A stretch of 64,000 bases of DNA from Yamagishiella unicocca (taxonomy: Eukaryota > Chlorophyta > Chlorophyceae > Chlamydomonadales > Volvocaceae): assembly GCA_003116995.1 (NCBI GenBank), contig BDSL01000023.1:868001-932000 (forward strand), given 5' to 3'. Shown here piece by piece: positions 1 to 13,500 of the stretch. A model generated the notes under the pieces. That model saw only the letters and a list, made by a program, of their open reading frames with translations, was not told the DNA's origin and made no database searches. Position 1 is the stretch's first letter, and the number at the start of each line of letters is the position of its first letter. The translations under genes and the position numbers were made by a program.

Positions 1-1925
1 GCGCGCGCTTCTCTGGCGCCCCGCCGGCGCTTCGCCTTCGGCAGCACGAAAGTTAGCAAGGTACGAGGCGAAGAAATCAGTGCGGCGGCCGCCAGCACGT
101 CCAAGCTGGCGCAGGAGGCTACTGCCGCTACTGCCGCTACTGCCGCGGCGCAAACAGCGGCGGCCGGGGCACCAGGCGCCTCCGGGGGAACAGGTGCTGC
201 GGCTGCGGCGGGGGCTTCCTCCTCCTCCTCCTCCGTATCAGTGGCGGCTGGGAGCTCCGGAACCTCGTCAGAAGCGGCGGCTGCGGCTCCAGGGACGGCA
301 GCTGGGACACACAGGCCGGCATCCGCCACGCCAGCAGCTGACGCCGCGGGCAGCGACGACGCGCCGGCGGTGCTGACGGTTTCGGAGCAGGACCGCGCGC
401 TGGTGGCGAGCGGCCGCGGCTTGATGGGCCTTACGGACGCCACTGTGGTGCTGCGCACTGATGAGGTTTCGGAGGGCGGCGCCGGCGGCGACTTTGTGTT
501 GCTGGGGCTCACGCGGTGTCGGGTGGTGCTGCTGGGGCGGCTACGTGCGCTGCGCGCCGCCGGGCTACGGGGCTGCAACGTGGTGGTGGGACCCGTGACG
601 GGAGCGTGCTTCGTGGATGACGTCAGGGGCAGCAGCATGTCGCTCGCCACGTACCAGGTGCGCGCGCCTCGTTGGGCGTTCTCTGAACGAACCATCCTTA
701 ACAAATCATCATTCTGCGCCGGTTGCGATGCCGTACACTGGATCACAACTCACACGTACGGCGCACTGTGTCCATGGTGTGTTCACGGCGTGTCCATGGG
801 AACACGACATGTGGGAAGGCGACGGGACGCGCAGCTGAAGGTTCGTTGAATCCTCTGCCTGCCGGCCGGCCGGCCGGCCCCCCCCGCCCTCCCATGGCAT
901 GGCCGCAGGTGCGGGTGCATCGCACGCACCGCACGGAGCTGTTCCTGCGGGTCCGCAGCAATCCTATCATCGAGCACTCCACGGCCGTGAGGGTGGCGCC
1001 CTGGGATGCGGCCGTGGCTCCGGAGCCGCGGCTGCAGCAGCTACTGCAGGTGACGTCCCCGAGGCTGGGCTGGGAAAGCTGAGAAACGCATGCTGGTCAC
1101 GCGTCTGGCGGAGCGGTGCGGGCCGGGGCGAGCGTCCTAGAGTTGCCCAGCTGCCCAGCTGCCACGGCGCGCTGTTCCTGTTGCTGTTGCTAGGGAAAAA
1201 CTGCAGGCGTGTTCCGGGGCTTGCGGCGGCTCCCGTCACAGGACGTCACTGGCCTGCGGCCCACCTTTTTGGGGTGCCAGGACACGGTGGTTTGTGAGTG
1301 GAAACACACTGCCGTGTTGTGCTCTGTCGGGCCTGCAGGCGCACAAGCTGGGCGAGGAGACTGGATGCTGGAAGCAGGTGGGTAGGTGGGCGAGTGGGCG
1401 ACAAGCGTGGGTTATGTCAGGACGTGGGTTATGTCAGGATGTGGGTTATGTCAGGACGTGGGTTGTGTCAGGACGTGGGTTATGTCAGGACGTGGGTTAT
1501 GTCAGGACGTGGGTTATGTCAGGACGTGGGTTATGTCAGGACGTGGGTTATGTCAGGACGTGGGTTATGTCAGGACGTGGGCAACTAGGTGCTGGAGAGG
1601 GCATGCCTGCTTGCCTGGTTGCAGGGCTGCAGTAGCTCGGACTAGGGCGGTGCCACCAGCTTGCTATGGGCATGGCGCCGCATCGGAATCACGTTGTTGG
1701 CTCGGTGACCCACAGGTGGACGACTTTGGCTGGATCAAGTCTGTGCAGTCGCCCAACTGGTCGGTTATGCCGTTGGACGAGCAACCCAAGACGCCCATGG
1801 CTGTACCAGAGGGTGTCTGGGAACCGGCTTCTGCTGCTGCTGGCTGCCCGGGCAACGGTACAGCTCCAGGGAGGCGCGCAACGGCCCCGGCGGAGGCGGG
1901 TGATGGGGATGTGGATGAGATCTGA
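1..1925 (+). CDS. TBCC: Tubulin-folding cofactor C (TBCC), 5' end outside window
   Basis: TBCC activates GTP hydrolysis on beta-tubulin in the tubulin-folding supercomplex and so releases assembly-competent alpha/beta dimers in the cytosol. The exons I read are 1-657 (open at the left edge), 909-1049 and 1716-1925, all joined in phase 0, with stop TGA at 1923-1925. Exon 1 starts in an Ala/Ser-rich linker containing RRRFAFGS, then enters the C-CAP/TBCC beta-helix (VVLLGRLRALRAAGL, then GPVTGACFVDD). Exon 2 holds YQVRVH, where the conserved arginine corresponds to the family's catalytic arginine finger, followed by SNPIIEHS. Exon 3 carries VDDFGWIKSVQSPNWS, which matches the family's DFxWL..SPNW end, then a short Gly/Ala-rich tail. 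The N-terminal spectrin-like domain should lie to the left of the window. The second intron (1050-1715) holds a minisatellite. I saw no TGTAA in the 400 bp after the stop. Confidence 0.88.
1406..1581. repeat. 17-bp minisatellite in TBCC intron
   Basis: About ten near-perfect copies of a 17-bp unit built on GTGGGTTATGTCAGGAC. Because 17 is not a multiple of three the array reads open in several frames, producing spurious ORFs. It lies wholly inside the second TBCC intron. Confidence 0.95.
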
Positions 1926-3664
1926 TGGACCCACGTGCTTGGGGGTTGGAAAGTAAAACCCACGGAGACGTGCTTGGGACGTGGACTGTGACTAGTGCCG
2001 CGATGGTCACCCGGTGTCGGTGGGGACGAAGTGCTGCCCGTCTGAGACATGCTTGCGAAAGGGCCGGGTTTGCGACGTTCCTGTCACGAGACCCGCGAGT
2101 CGCTTCGGGGTCCGCTTCATACCGGGAGGAATGAGGCTTGCGCTGCCATAGCGGGAGGAATGAGGCTTGCGCTGCCATAGCTTGCTTGGCGGGGCGCAGT
2201 TCCGTATGCCAGCTTGACAGGGCTTGACCCACGTTCAACTGTGTGGCCTTGATGCAGCCAGGTGGCTGGTGCGCGCGGATCAGCATCTGCAGAGGTGCCA
2301 CGGGTAGAAGGTGGTGGCTTGCTGTTGTGACCCTTGCAGATAACGAATGTTACAAAGATGTGGCGCTATGGGCATGTCTGGGACGACCGTAAACCGATAG
2401 TTGCCTTCAATCGCCCTACACCTCCAACAACAGACGGCATCCAACAAGGTAGTACTGTCTATACAATAATGCATGAATCCGTGGGTCTTGCAGGCAAGGA
2501 AACGATCCGTTATCTCTTCAAGGAGCCGGCTTTACTCGACTTCCCGAGGATGGACATGATGCGGTTCCAAAACAGACTGAGTGGAAAGCATGCTAAAAGT
2601 TCAGGTCGTGTGTCGCTGCCGTTTCGGAGCGAAGGCGACCACAAACCCAAACGTGACGAGAGCACCGTATTTCAGCTGCACCATTTAGTACAACCAAACC
2701 GTAAAGGACATGCGCGTACATGGCGATGACATTGTTTTCTAACACATACATACATAGGACATGTCCGACGAAAGGCAATATAACTGCAGGAGTATGATGA
2801 ATGTGCAGCGATGTTCCGATGGACTCCGACGCGATGCCAAGTAGTGATTGAAGCGAAGCCAAAACTCAAGGGAGGCGGCACGAAACCTCCGATGTGGCAC
2901 AGCGCATCAGCGCACAAGAGCAGGAACTCAACGATGGGGAATAGCTATACCCCCACATGACTAACGCACAGCACGGCACAGCCTATCCCACGACGCGATG
3001 GCAGGCGATTGCGAAGGCACGGCCGATGATGGTGACGGCCGGCCAAAGACGGGCGTCGAAATACAGCCTAGATGTGGAAATACGCGAGCCTGCTCGAATA
3101 TATGCGTGCAACCTGGCACACATCAAGGCACAATGAACGAAAGGCAGAAGGAACGCAACGACTCCACGCAGGTCAGGTCGCACCTGGTCGCAAGGTGTCC
3201 GGAACTACAAAGCAAAATACCAGCAGGCGCGCGCGGCCCGAACATACCAGGCGACAGTGGGCCCTCTTCAAATACGGTATACACTAATAATACAAATGCT
3301 GTCCTCAAACCGTACTGCATCTTGTGCGATGCGGCCAATACAAAGTGTGAATTGCGAGGTATGCAGTCATCGATTCATGGATCGCACGTGAGCGCTAGGG
3401 ATCGCACACATCCGCACCTCCCCATCGCCAGCAGTCTATGCGGCTAGATCGCGTAGCACCTAGGGCGAAGGCAGGGACTGTGGTCCCCAAGACAACTCCG
3501 ACACGCGTAAGTAACTACCCGCGCACAGCCTTTCTATAGGGGCTCCCCTGCGCGCCATCGTTCATCAACAACCTGAACTCCTCAAGAAGTGTAGCTCAGC
3601 GACCCAACGAGCCGGCCTCCTGACGACACGCGACGCGGCAGCAGGTGGCAGGCAGGTGGCGCGT
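1926..3664. other. Intergenic/3' UTR region between convergent genes
   Basis: This separates the stop codons of TBCC (+) and the DUF1254 gene (-). It should hold both 3' UTRs. The only minus-strand TGTAA I noticed is at 2349-2353 (TTACA on +), which would give the DUF1254 gene a 3' UTR of about 1.3 kb. The ORFs here show no domain and no splice logic. Confidence 0.5.
2123..2180. repeat. 29-bp tandem duplication
   Basis: Two identical adjacent copies (2123-2151 and 2152-2180), beginning CGGGAGGAATGAGG. It lies in the presumed 3' UTR of TBCC. Confidence 0.9.
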
Positions 3665-6600
3665 CTACTTCGGAGCAGGCGGAGACCGGGCCGTTGGCGG
3701 CGGCGACTTGCTCTTTGGGCTTGGCGGGGGCGGCGAGGCGGTCGGGCTCATCATGACCACGGGCGGCGGCACGTATGTGTTGGACTGCACCGTTTGGTCG
3801 CCGGCGTAGACGCGGAGGATGAGGTTGAACCTTCCCGAAGGAGCTTGCACCCTGAGGGAGCAGTGTTGCAGCGGCAGGAGCAGTGTTACGGCGGCAGGAG
3901 CCGGTGTTGCAGCGGCAGGAGCAGTGTTTAAGCGGCAGGAGCAGTGCTTCAGCGGCAGGGTCAGGATCGGGGGCACGCGGAAGGCACAATGAAAATGCGT
4001 GACTAACTCCATCGTGGTAAGTCAGGTCTTTAAGCAAGCGGCGAACCAACAAGCCAAGAGGCCAACGCACCAGTTCCAGCCGCGGCCGGCGGCGGTGGTG
4101 TTGGCGGGCGCCGCTCCTTGCATGATGCGGCAGGGGATGCTGCCGTCGGGCCGCACGTACAGACCCGGGATGGGGCTGTTGAGACCCTGCGTGAGGCGAT
4201 GTGGCGGTGGCAGCACAGGAGGTCAGCCCAGCAATTTAACCACATGGATACCTTCTATACACAGGCCAGGTCACCAAATGGCGGTGCGGTGCAAGCTCCC
4301 CACGCCTGGGACTTCGGCACTCCGCAGCATCTACTGCGAGGACCGGCCCTTCCCTGTCGTACGCACCGGGGTGCCCGGATACGGGCCGTACAGCAGGGTC
4401 CACTCGTCCAGGTTGATGGTCACTAGCGACCAGAATGCGCCGCTGGTGGCGGGCGGCGCGGAGGGGAAGACGATCTCGTAGTTGTTGGAGCCGACTAGAG
4501 GCATGCCGGTGCTGTCCATGTAGTTGTAGTAATAAGCTGCGCGGGTGATGAGGGTAAAGGGTTTATGCAACCCATTCCGTCAGTAGCTATGGCAAGCATG
4601 TAAATTGCGATTTCGGTGGTACGGTGATGAGCACGGCGTGCCGCGGTGAACGAGCTCTCAATACGACAGCTGACATACGGTAGCCGTATATAATTGTGGC
4701 GTAAATAAAGCGACAGGCAATGTGATCCATAGTGCCCGCGCAAGCGGCCGTAACCACGGATGTGTTTCATACCAAAACATAACATGCTTTCTAATCCATG
4801 CGCACAAAACACACCGCCGTACACACTGACGTTTTCGTGCCCACGTACGTGCGTTCCTTAAAAAACGTCATTGTGCGTCGGTTGCAGTCGCGTACTATCT
4901 ACATGACATGAATCGTAACGTCGCAAGTGGTGCGTGTACATGCATGGTGTACATACACGCATCACGCCCTCGGTCCTACCGGCGTCAGGTAGCAGGTTGG
5001 GGCCCCAGAACAGCTTGACGATTGCGGCCCCCATCACGTAGTCGTTGCCCCAGGCGCCGTTGATGACGGGCGTCTTCCTACAAGCAGCAGCAAGTGGCGC
5101 CACACACGTACGCGGACCCCTCCATCAGCGTACGTCTGCATGCATATGCATATGCATATGCATATGCATATGCAGGTGCCTCCAACTTACTTTGGAGCGG
5201 TGAATAAATGAAGAGCCAAGCCCGATGCCAAACGTGCCCCGTGTGCTTGACCCATGGGTCCATCCCCCGGAGGGCGTAAGTGGTTCGGAACACAAGCGCG
5301 CCTGCAGGGGGCCTCGATACCTAGACGGCTCCGATGCCCCAAGAATCTGAGGCGCTATTGATATATAGCCACGTTGCTACGTCTCACCCCGCCCGCCGCC
5401 GCATACATACAATACACTGAGCGTGTTGAACAAGACACGCATGCTCGCGTGTGGGCTCCACCTGCCCCGACATCGCACCGTCCCCGAACGCGCGCACCAG
5501 GCAAGCTCACGCACCAGTAGTTGGTGGCGGCGGTGCCGATGAAGATGTACTTGGCAACCATGATGCGCGACCCGAGGATGGGGGCGTACTGAAGAGGCAC
5601 GCAGGGGGGGGGCCAGCAGGCAGGCAGGCAGGCAGGGGGCAGGGAGCAGGCAGGCGGGCACGGGACGGGGGGGGGGGCGTGAAGATTTAGTAGGAGATGA
5701 CGAGGATGAGGCGGGAAACAGACCCACTCGCATGTTCAGGCCCATCCACGTGTACAGCCGCACGTGCGCCTGCTGTTGCCCTTTATTTACACCCCATGCA
5801 TGAAGTACACCAGGGACCACACCCACCTGCAGCGCCAGAGTAATGTTGCCATCCATGTTATGGTAGATGAATCCGTAGTCCTTGTAGATGCCCAGGTTCT
5901 CCAGCTGACCTACTAGCTGCTGGGGCATGGAGGGGGCTCCGTTGCGGCGGTACAGTTCACCGGCCATCTGTATGATGAGGGTGGGCGAGGAACGAACATA
6001 TGAAAACTGTTACGTTTTAGGTTGTACGATTGTACGACCGGCAGCCCTCAGCAACCGAGTTGTATTCAAGCTCCCTTGCTCTCTGCTCGCTCTGGACCGT
6101 TTTTGCTCACTTTTTGACACCCACGTGCACGAGTTCTCGTGTGACATCTTCATTGCGTGGAGTATCGGCTGCCGTACATTGGCAGCCGTTTGTGTGCACG
6201 GCACGCTTGTATATGGAAGCTGAGTGCCGTATCGGAGGAAGCCATGCCACATTCACGCATGGACTCGGCACGCATAAAGGAATTATAAAAAAAGATAGCC
6301 GATGGTGGCGCGAGGGCATTGACGGAACACGACACGCGTCGCACGTGCCTTCCAGAAGGCCAGTTGGTCGCTGGGATTGATGGCGAAGTTAGCGCCCGCC
6401 TCTGTCGCGGGATACCCGAAGCCCAGGCCTAACGGCGGGAACGTGATGGTGTCGTCGCTCGTCTCCCACTGCTCCAGCTTCCAAGACAGGTCCCACTGTA
6501 CGGCGCCCGTGCCGTTCCAGCTTGTACGACCCACAAAGTTGCCCTCAATGGTCGGAACGTTGACAACCGTCACACCCTGTGGTGGTTGGAATGGCAAATG

Positions 6601-9600
6601 GACGTGAGTTGTGTGCAGCATCACTCCCCGCATTTCTGACGGCTTTCCTTCAGTGTCTGAGGGATGCCTTCAATAGGGAGGGCTGCCAGGCATCGCCATC
6701 TTCGCCACCATCCGGCGCGTAACTGCCACCACCCTACGACTGTACCTCCCCACTACCCACGGGATGCTTGCTCCGCACAGTTGTTCATCAGGTGCAGCGA
6801 CGCAGAAATCGACTCATCGATTGCTTGTATGATGCAGTATGGTACAGTGGCACACTGCACGGCACGTGGTTAAGGGTTTCCACACCTCCCTACAGCCTAC
6901 AGCCTGTCGCTTTGGTGTTCTGGTGGTTTGCCTTTGTTCCGGTGCATGTCGGTCTTTGTTTCCTCCGTCTTTTTCAGTGTCAGGCGATGCGCCCGATGGT
7001 TCTACCTCTTGGTCTGGAACCCACTGTAATCGTTACAGCAACAACCTCCCACACACTCACCTCGGGCGCCTCCTTCTTCCAGCCGGGCGGTACCAGGAGC
7101 CACTGGCCCCCGACTCCGTTGCCCTGACGACTGCCGAGGACATGGTAGATCTGGCCGTACGCTGTCGTACGTGAAACGAGGGTATGGGATGGGTAGAGAC
7201 ATTGACATCTCACAGCAAATCGGGCAAGGGTTTCAACAGCTGTCGCAAGTTGGAGGTTGGGTCACCGCGTGAGTGTCTCGTAGATGGAAGCAATGGAGGC
7301 GTAGGAGCGTACGTTTACAAGCGCGCTGCATGCCCCCACCAGCCAGGAGGCGCCGTTACCCTACATTTGAAAGCTGAACGTCCTCATGCACACACACACG
7401 GAATGGGCTGGGCTGGGATTTTACCTCACTTGTGCCGTATGTGAACAACACACACGGTAATTAAATAAAGGCTGGGTCCTGCGCTATACGCCGCCGGGGC
7501 TGTCCATTTTCCGTGCGGCTTCGCCCCTTCGCAATGAATAGATAAACCCTTCGGCACACTTACCGTCGTAGAACGTGAGCAGCCAGAAGCCACCTACACA
7601 TTCGGGCGCGGCAAGGGATGGAACCCTCATCATCATGTCACCATGTCCCCTGCTGGTTGGCGTGCGTTTGCGGCTGCATGTCCTCTGCGCTCTGCTCAAG
7701 GGGTTTTCAGTGGTTCCCCGCATCTCGTCCGCTAGGTACTTTGTCCTGCCTTGGTTCCTTTTCAGGGTCTGGTGTCGTGCCTGAAGAATATTGATCTAGA
7801 GCTGACTGCAACAGCGCCTTACAAGACAAGACAAGCAGCAAACTGGTGATCAGCAGATGGCTTCCCACCCAGGTCAGTCCTATCAGTTGCTTGGTATGTG
7901 TTTTGCTTGATGCAGCAAGATGGTAATGACGTGCCACCAGGTGGTTAGTGGCTTGGCGGTGCCGGGTAGCGTGTGTAGCTGCGTGGCGGTGCCGGGTAGC
8001 GTGTGTAGCTGCGTGTGACAGGGCCCCCTCCCCCCTTGCAAGGTACGGCGGTCCGAGGCTTTCCTCGCCATCCGCATTGCACTACGTGCATTGAAGCCTT
8101 GCATACCGAACTTCATGTATACCGTAACCGCTACTGTACTGGCGGTACACGCCGCAGCAGCTGCACTTACCGGTGTACGGCGGCAGGGTCAGCAGCACGG
8201 GGCCGTTGGCGAGCGAGTACGGCGAGTACGAGTACATGGACACACCGTTGCCCTGCAGGCGTGACAAAAACAGCAGTATGTCCTTAGGATTGGCCAAACC
8301 AGCGGCAGCTGCTGCAGTAGCAGCAACATGTAGTAGCAATATATGTGTTCTTTGCTGGTTGCTATGCTGTTTCGTTCTCGAAAGGAGACACAAAGTTGTA
8401 TGCCAAACACATGCTTCGTCTACCGGTCCACCTCTTTATGCGCGTCTTATCACACCGCATCATTATCGCACCTACTCGCACACAATTTAAATGTCTTGTC
8501 AACGGTATTGCAACCAACAAGTGAGCCGTTGCCATTACTATGTAAAATGGCACATTTGCTGTACCAACGGATACCTCGATGAGAAGCCGCAATAGCCGCA
8601 ATCCATTACCTCTCCCGCCTGTCCCCAAAACACAACATGCCATGCCCAAATCTTGTACAAGGACACAAGTATAAAAGCTTTGCGTTTCATATGTTTGCCA
8701 GGATTGTTTGGTGTTACGGGAACTGCATTCATCTGACATTTTCCATACACTAACGTTTCTATACACTAACTAAGCTATATATATTTAGGCGCCGATGTTA
8801 TCTGCAACTTGCCACTGAGTTCCAGCTGTTCCAGCCCACCTACAACCACAACGAACCACATTAACGGCATCGCATCGTACGTATCGTGCTATCACGCTCC
8901 GTTTTCCAAGCTAGTACATACTTTGTTTCTATGACTAGCTTCCACCCCATAGCCACAGAGCAATGGTGCACTACACGGGCATTACGTGAGCAGCGCGCGA
9001 GTGCGTGCCTCGTTTGCGGCTGAGCACTATGCGGCCTTGTTTTGCTCTCGCGTGTTTACCCTTCTTATTTTGCAGCGGATGTCTGCATTTGTCAAGCAAA
9101 GACACAAGTCGTTGTCGTTCACATAATTCTAGGTGGTTCACGCCTTACGGCAGCTCCCACGTTTCGACCCATTTCCATGCGTGCCCGACGAACGTGATCC
9201 ATATACAGCAGCAACAACAGTAGCAACAACAACATTCATCAAGAGTGGCTAGCTCCTGTTGCTAGTGTAGGCGCGCGTCGGTATCTTACCACCGGAACGC
9301 CGTTGACCAGATTGACTGACGCAGCCTGATGGTTGAAGGTGTTGATGGGGGCGCTGCAGCGGTCCATGAGGGGAGGGCGAACGGATATGGTAACACATTT
9401 CCCCTTAGGACGCATATCGTGCATGTCGGAAGGAACGAGGTTATAATCGTCAGCAAGCAGGACGGCCAAGTAGGGTGGGCTGCCTCCTCGCTCGGGTACT
9501 TGTATGTATGAGTGCTTGCTTGAGCGGCAATATTAGCAACGCGTCGTCGAGCGGTCCACACGCGTGTAGTCTGGCACAAACGAACTTACGTGAGGGTGTT

Positions 9601-10442
9601 CGTCGTGAACGCGGGGTAGAGAACATTTTGGACGCCACCAGCGAAGCAGAGGTATGCTTGCGTAGCAAATGCCAGGTACGACAAACCCGGCTCGACTGTC
9701 AGGTCGGCTGGAACCGTGGCGCGGAGGGTTCCCAGAGAGGGAATGATGCTGCCGCCTCGAGTAGCCAGGAACCTGGGTGCCGGTACGTAAGGAAGGCGGG
9801 ACGCACAAAGAATCACGCAATGACCGCGGCTTTACTGCTGGCTGGTGGCTCCCGAGTCGGTTTGGTGGTAGCAGTTGAAGACGAGCTTCAGGAAAGGCTG
9901 TGGCTTACGACGTCACGAGATACGAGGAAACCCGCAGATTCGCTTTCTCTTCAACTACATTTGCGTGCGTCTAAGTTTCAAGACGAGCGAAGGAGCCTGA
10001 AGTAGTAAGGACACAAAAACGTGCCCATAAATGCGCAGGACTTGCCCGCACGCACGGCATGCGATTCACCTGTCGCCTCGTGAGTAGTGTACCAACACTG
10101 CAGATAGCATGGCGCAATCGCTCACCTGATACCGTCGAAGGACGAACCGAGCTCCGCAAGCAGGGTAGTCTGCTCATACTTTTCGTTGAAGGTTAAGGGC
10201 TTCGTCAGGGTATCAAGGGAGTCGGCCCTGAAGAGGAAGTCCAGGACCCGCAGCAACCCGGTACTTAGTAGCCCATCGCTTGCTTGTTACCTGCCCCCAT
10301 TTCTTCTCAGCGTGAGCAATGAAAAAATCTTGAGCACAAATATATTTCACGGAACTTACGGGACATATGGGAGCAGCTGGGCCGACGTCGACGCAAGGCC
10401 GACGAGGGCCAAAAGCGCCGTGAGCACGGCGAAGCGTTCCAT
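3665..10442 (-). CDS. Secreted DUF1254/DUF1214 domain protein with Ser/Pro-rich tail
   Basis: Function unknown. The two domains occur together mainly in bacterial and some eukaryotic secreted or periplasmic proteins. Fifteen exons join in phase: 10360-10442, 10126-10227, 9590-9772, 9290-9353, 8171-8252, 7564-7593, 7061-7161, 6349-6576, 5827-5967, 5728-5769 (or to 5772), 5515-5588, 4980-5077, 4367-4536, 4071-4186, 3665-3851, giving about 566 aa. The N-terminus MERFAVLTALLALVGLASTS is a clear signal peptide. DUF1254 follows (FYDAYGQIYHVLGSRQGNG; PPGWKK). DUF1214 follows after about residue 380 (YYYNYMDSTGMPLVGSNNYE, GAFWSLVTI, then NWVQAPSGRFNLILRVY). The protein ends in an SPPPPSPKSKSPPP-type stretch resembling algal wall hydroxyproline-rich modules, so an extracellular or wall location is likely. 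The intron after exon 8 is GC-AG. The start was chosen because it gives a signal peptide 53 bp downstream of a TATA box. Confidence 0.85.
3858..3960. repeat. 18-bp-type minisatellite abutting a splice acceptor
   Basis: Five to six degenerate copies of CGGCAGGAGCAGTGTT-like units on the + strand. On the coding (minus) strand the array ends in CTCCCTCAG, which is the acceptor used by the last exon of the DUF1254/1214 gene. Confidence 0.85.
5138..5174. repeat. Hexanucleotide repeat (GCATAT)n
   Basis: Six alternating GCATAT units in the intron between exons 11 and 12 of the DUF1254/1214 gene. Each unit is self-complementary. Confidence 0.95.
7954..8013. repeat. 30-bp tandem duplication in intron
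   Basis: Two identical copies of a 30-bp unit (TGGCGGTGCCGGGTAGCGTG...) in the intron between exons 5 and 6 of the DUF1254/1214 gene. Confidence 0.9.
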
Positions 10443-10494
10443 TTTGACGAAAGAATTAGATGTCATTCACTACGATATGTGCGAGTACGGCCCG

Positions 10495-10504
10495 TTATAT
10501 ATGC
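10495..10504 (-). promoter_or_regulatory. TATA box of DUF1254/1214 gene
   Basis: On the minus strand this reads GCATATATAA. It ends 53 bp before the ATG at 10442, a sensible distance for a short 5' UTR. The assignment is inferred from position and consensus only. Confidence 0.5.
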
Positions 10505-13500
10505 ACGCTAAAGAAAAAGAGTGGTTTGGCTCGTCAACATGCTCGTCATCCGTTTCGTATATACCGGAATGGTGAACAGCTGGCTGCGCTAGCCGACAAT
10601 ATGGGCTTCATATATCTTGGGTGTCACTATTAGTATCCAATTTCATCTCAGACGTTGCAAGACCCGAGATGCGAAGGCTCATATACGAATCCTGATGCGC
10701 GGATCCCATACTCAATGCGTATGCACTCGGCAAACTTAACTTCATTTTGATATCAAGTATTTCCATCGGCTGTCGTTCCATCGTCTGCTAGTCGGACTCG
10801 ATAGGTCAGACTCAGATTTGAGAATATGCGATCTCCCGGCATGAAAGGCTTGCCAGACACAGACTGAGAGGCATTTATGAATCGACGACTCACACTCAAT
10901 GGCTGGAGAAACGCAAACGGACCCGCGGGCCTAAGAGTCACTTCGGTGTGGCTGACGAGACAAGGCTCTCACAAGCTCATGGATTCCTGGCTTGTGTTTC
11001 TGGTTCAATCTATAGATCCATTGTTTTCGCAAACAATATTGATGGGTTTGGCCGCGCAATCGTATGAAATCACTGAAACCCGGCTTTCTGATGCTGCTTA
11101 CGTGGCTTCTACCTCAATCGCGACGGTCCGCGCGCCCGCCTCGCGAGCCCTTGGCCACCCGCATCGACGGACGACGGACGTAGTACGGCATGGACGAGCG
11201 ACTGCAGGAACTCATACAGCCAGATGCGTCGGATATTAACTAGCGCCATACGTGACACGTCGCCACACGTCGCCATTGCCACTTCATGTTACATTATAGT
11301 TACAGTGTCCTCAAGCCCGGGCAAACCCAGGATAAGAAGATGGGCTCATACCGGGCCTCACCATATGAGAGCCGAGGCTGAACCCAGCAGACGCCCCGGA
11401 GGGCGCAGGAAAGCCTCGAAGGCACAAAGACGCCACCCTGCCCAAACAGCGGCCAAGACGCGACAGCACGGCTAACCAACTTCACGGAAACGCAAAACCC
11501 GCACGAAACGGAGGAAAGGGTGTGACAACAAAGGGCCCGTGAAGAGCAGCTTAACAAGGGAGTCGGCAGGTGGCAGGGGGACGAACCTAGAACAGTCGCA
11601 ACTCACACGGACGTGCCAACTACCGCGCCAACCAGCAAAAGGCATATCAGCGCAAATAAAGGGCAGTCCAAAAAAGCGAGCAGAACACCACAGACAGCAC
11701 CCCACATGGACAAATACCAAGACTCGTCGGCGCACATGCACGACGGAGATGTACTCGCTGGGCCCGAAGACACCACCAGAAGACGAACGTGGTCCGCCGT
11801 ACGTAGCACCGGCGGAAATCCGCACCGTGACGGCGAGAGAAAAGCAGCTGCCGAGGGCGGGTGCTTGAGGCAGCTTGAGGTTGCGAACTCGAGGTTGAGA
11901 GAGGCGCGAGGGCGCTCGACAAAGACGCTCCAGGACGCGAACGTGGTCCGGAGCAGCCAGTAAGTTCCTGCCGAGAAGGGTTGGTAAAGCAGCCGTGGAA
12001 GGCGAGTGAAGGCGGGTGCTTGGGAAAGCTCGCCGGAAGGCCAGCAATGGAGGCAGATGGGCGCACACTGCACGGCCGATGAGGCCGCACGCTCCTCGAC
12101 GAAGACGAGAAAGAGATGCATGGAGGAGAAACCCATAGCCCATCCACGCAGGGACGGGGCGGAGCGGATCACGCTCTGTGCGACGACGACGCAGTAAGTG
12201 GTGGTTCAGAGCCGAGCCGCTGGGTGGCCAACGTCGGCGCGAGAAGAATTCGGGCGGGGAACACTGTCACCGCTCAACTTCTCAAAAGCCGCCAACCATG
12301 GCCTACCTATACAGCGCAGACGACAGCGGCCTGACAAAGGACCATGCGTCGTCCTCATGTCAGATGACCAGTGTCACAGAGACGCAAAGGTGCGAAGCCC
12401 CGTAGGACGACGTCCAGTAACGTCGTCCAGTAAGTAAGATGCAGTTAAGTTAGTTATGACCAGATAAGATTCCGGACGACAAGAGCAAGTAAGGGTGAAG
12501 TAAACAGCAAGTAACGGGTAGTCATGTGGTACCGACAGGTCCAACTGGTACCGTAATACAACATTTGGATCCTCTGACTGATCGTTCCGTGATCGCTGCG
12601 GGAAACCGCTAAAAGTCGGGGAAAAACGATAAAGACACGCTTTCGGCATGTGTGAGCGCGAGCATGTAGGGTTAAGACAATGACGTTCATGGCTACTGGT
12701 GGGCGGATGTGGAGCCGCTCCACGGATCACCTGCTGGTATGCTCGCCGGCATGCGGCCTGCCCAGACTAGAGAAAAAGAACTTGCCAAGAACTTGGGTGC
12801 TGTGTGTCTCGCTAAACCGTGGACCATGTTGCGACACGAGTCGTCGGCACCATATAGCGTGTGGTAGACACGCGCGCACGTAGTGGTGTGAAGTTGTTGT
12901 TGTAACGGTGTGAAGTGTGTACGGTATGGCAAACACTAGGGGTGCGCTCGATGGCTTTACCTTACGGTCTGGGCCCCACTGTAACAGTAACCACTTATAC
13001 GTGTGCGATTGCGCACTCGTCCGCCGTACGCGCCGGCAGGTACAACGGGCTGGAGACGGCCGTGCAGGCGCCTAACGGTACTGCATAGGCCGCAAGGCTT
13101 GCACACTCACATTATAAGGGTATGCAACTCACCGGGTCTTGTTCCCCTCAAGTGTCAGCACCAGAACATCCCCATATCAACCTTTTTCTACACGCCGTGT
13201 ACACGGGTTTGCTCGCCAACACCCTTAAACCTCAAACGCGTGTCGAACGCTTGTCTCTTCCTCGTCCATCCCCATGCCGTGTACGCGGGTTTCCTCGCCT
13301 GTCAACCCTTCGTTGTGCTGAGTTGCCGGTCTCCGCGTGTTGGGTGCAGTCCAGTCGCGACGTCAGCAAGGAATCACGAGTCAGCGGTAGCAGGTAGTTC
13401 AGGGACGAGCTGTGGGCGGTGGACCATTGGGTCCTTGTAACACCCCCAAACTTACGAATCATTTTGGTGGTAGTACTCATCGCGGTGGGCTCCAGCCTGC

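Noticed and set aside
1298..1635. Overlapping plus-strand ORFs with a repeated CQDVGYVRTWVMSGRG peptide
   Set aside because: These are translations of the 17-bp intronic minisatellite; the TBCC splice phase skips them.
11472..12172. Long minus-strand ORFs of 166-223 codons in three frames
   Set aside because: All three frames are open together, no domain or splice logic is seen, and the composition looks biased rather than coding.
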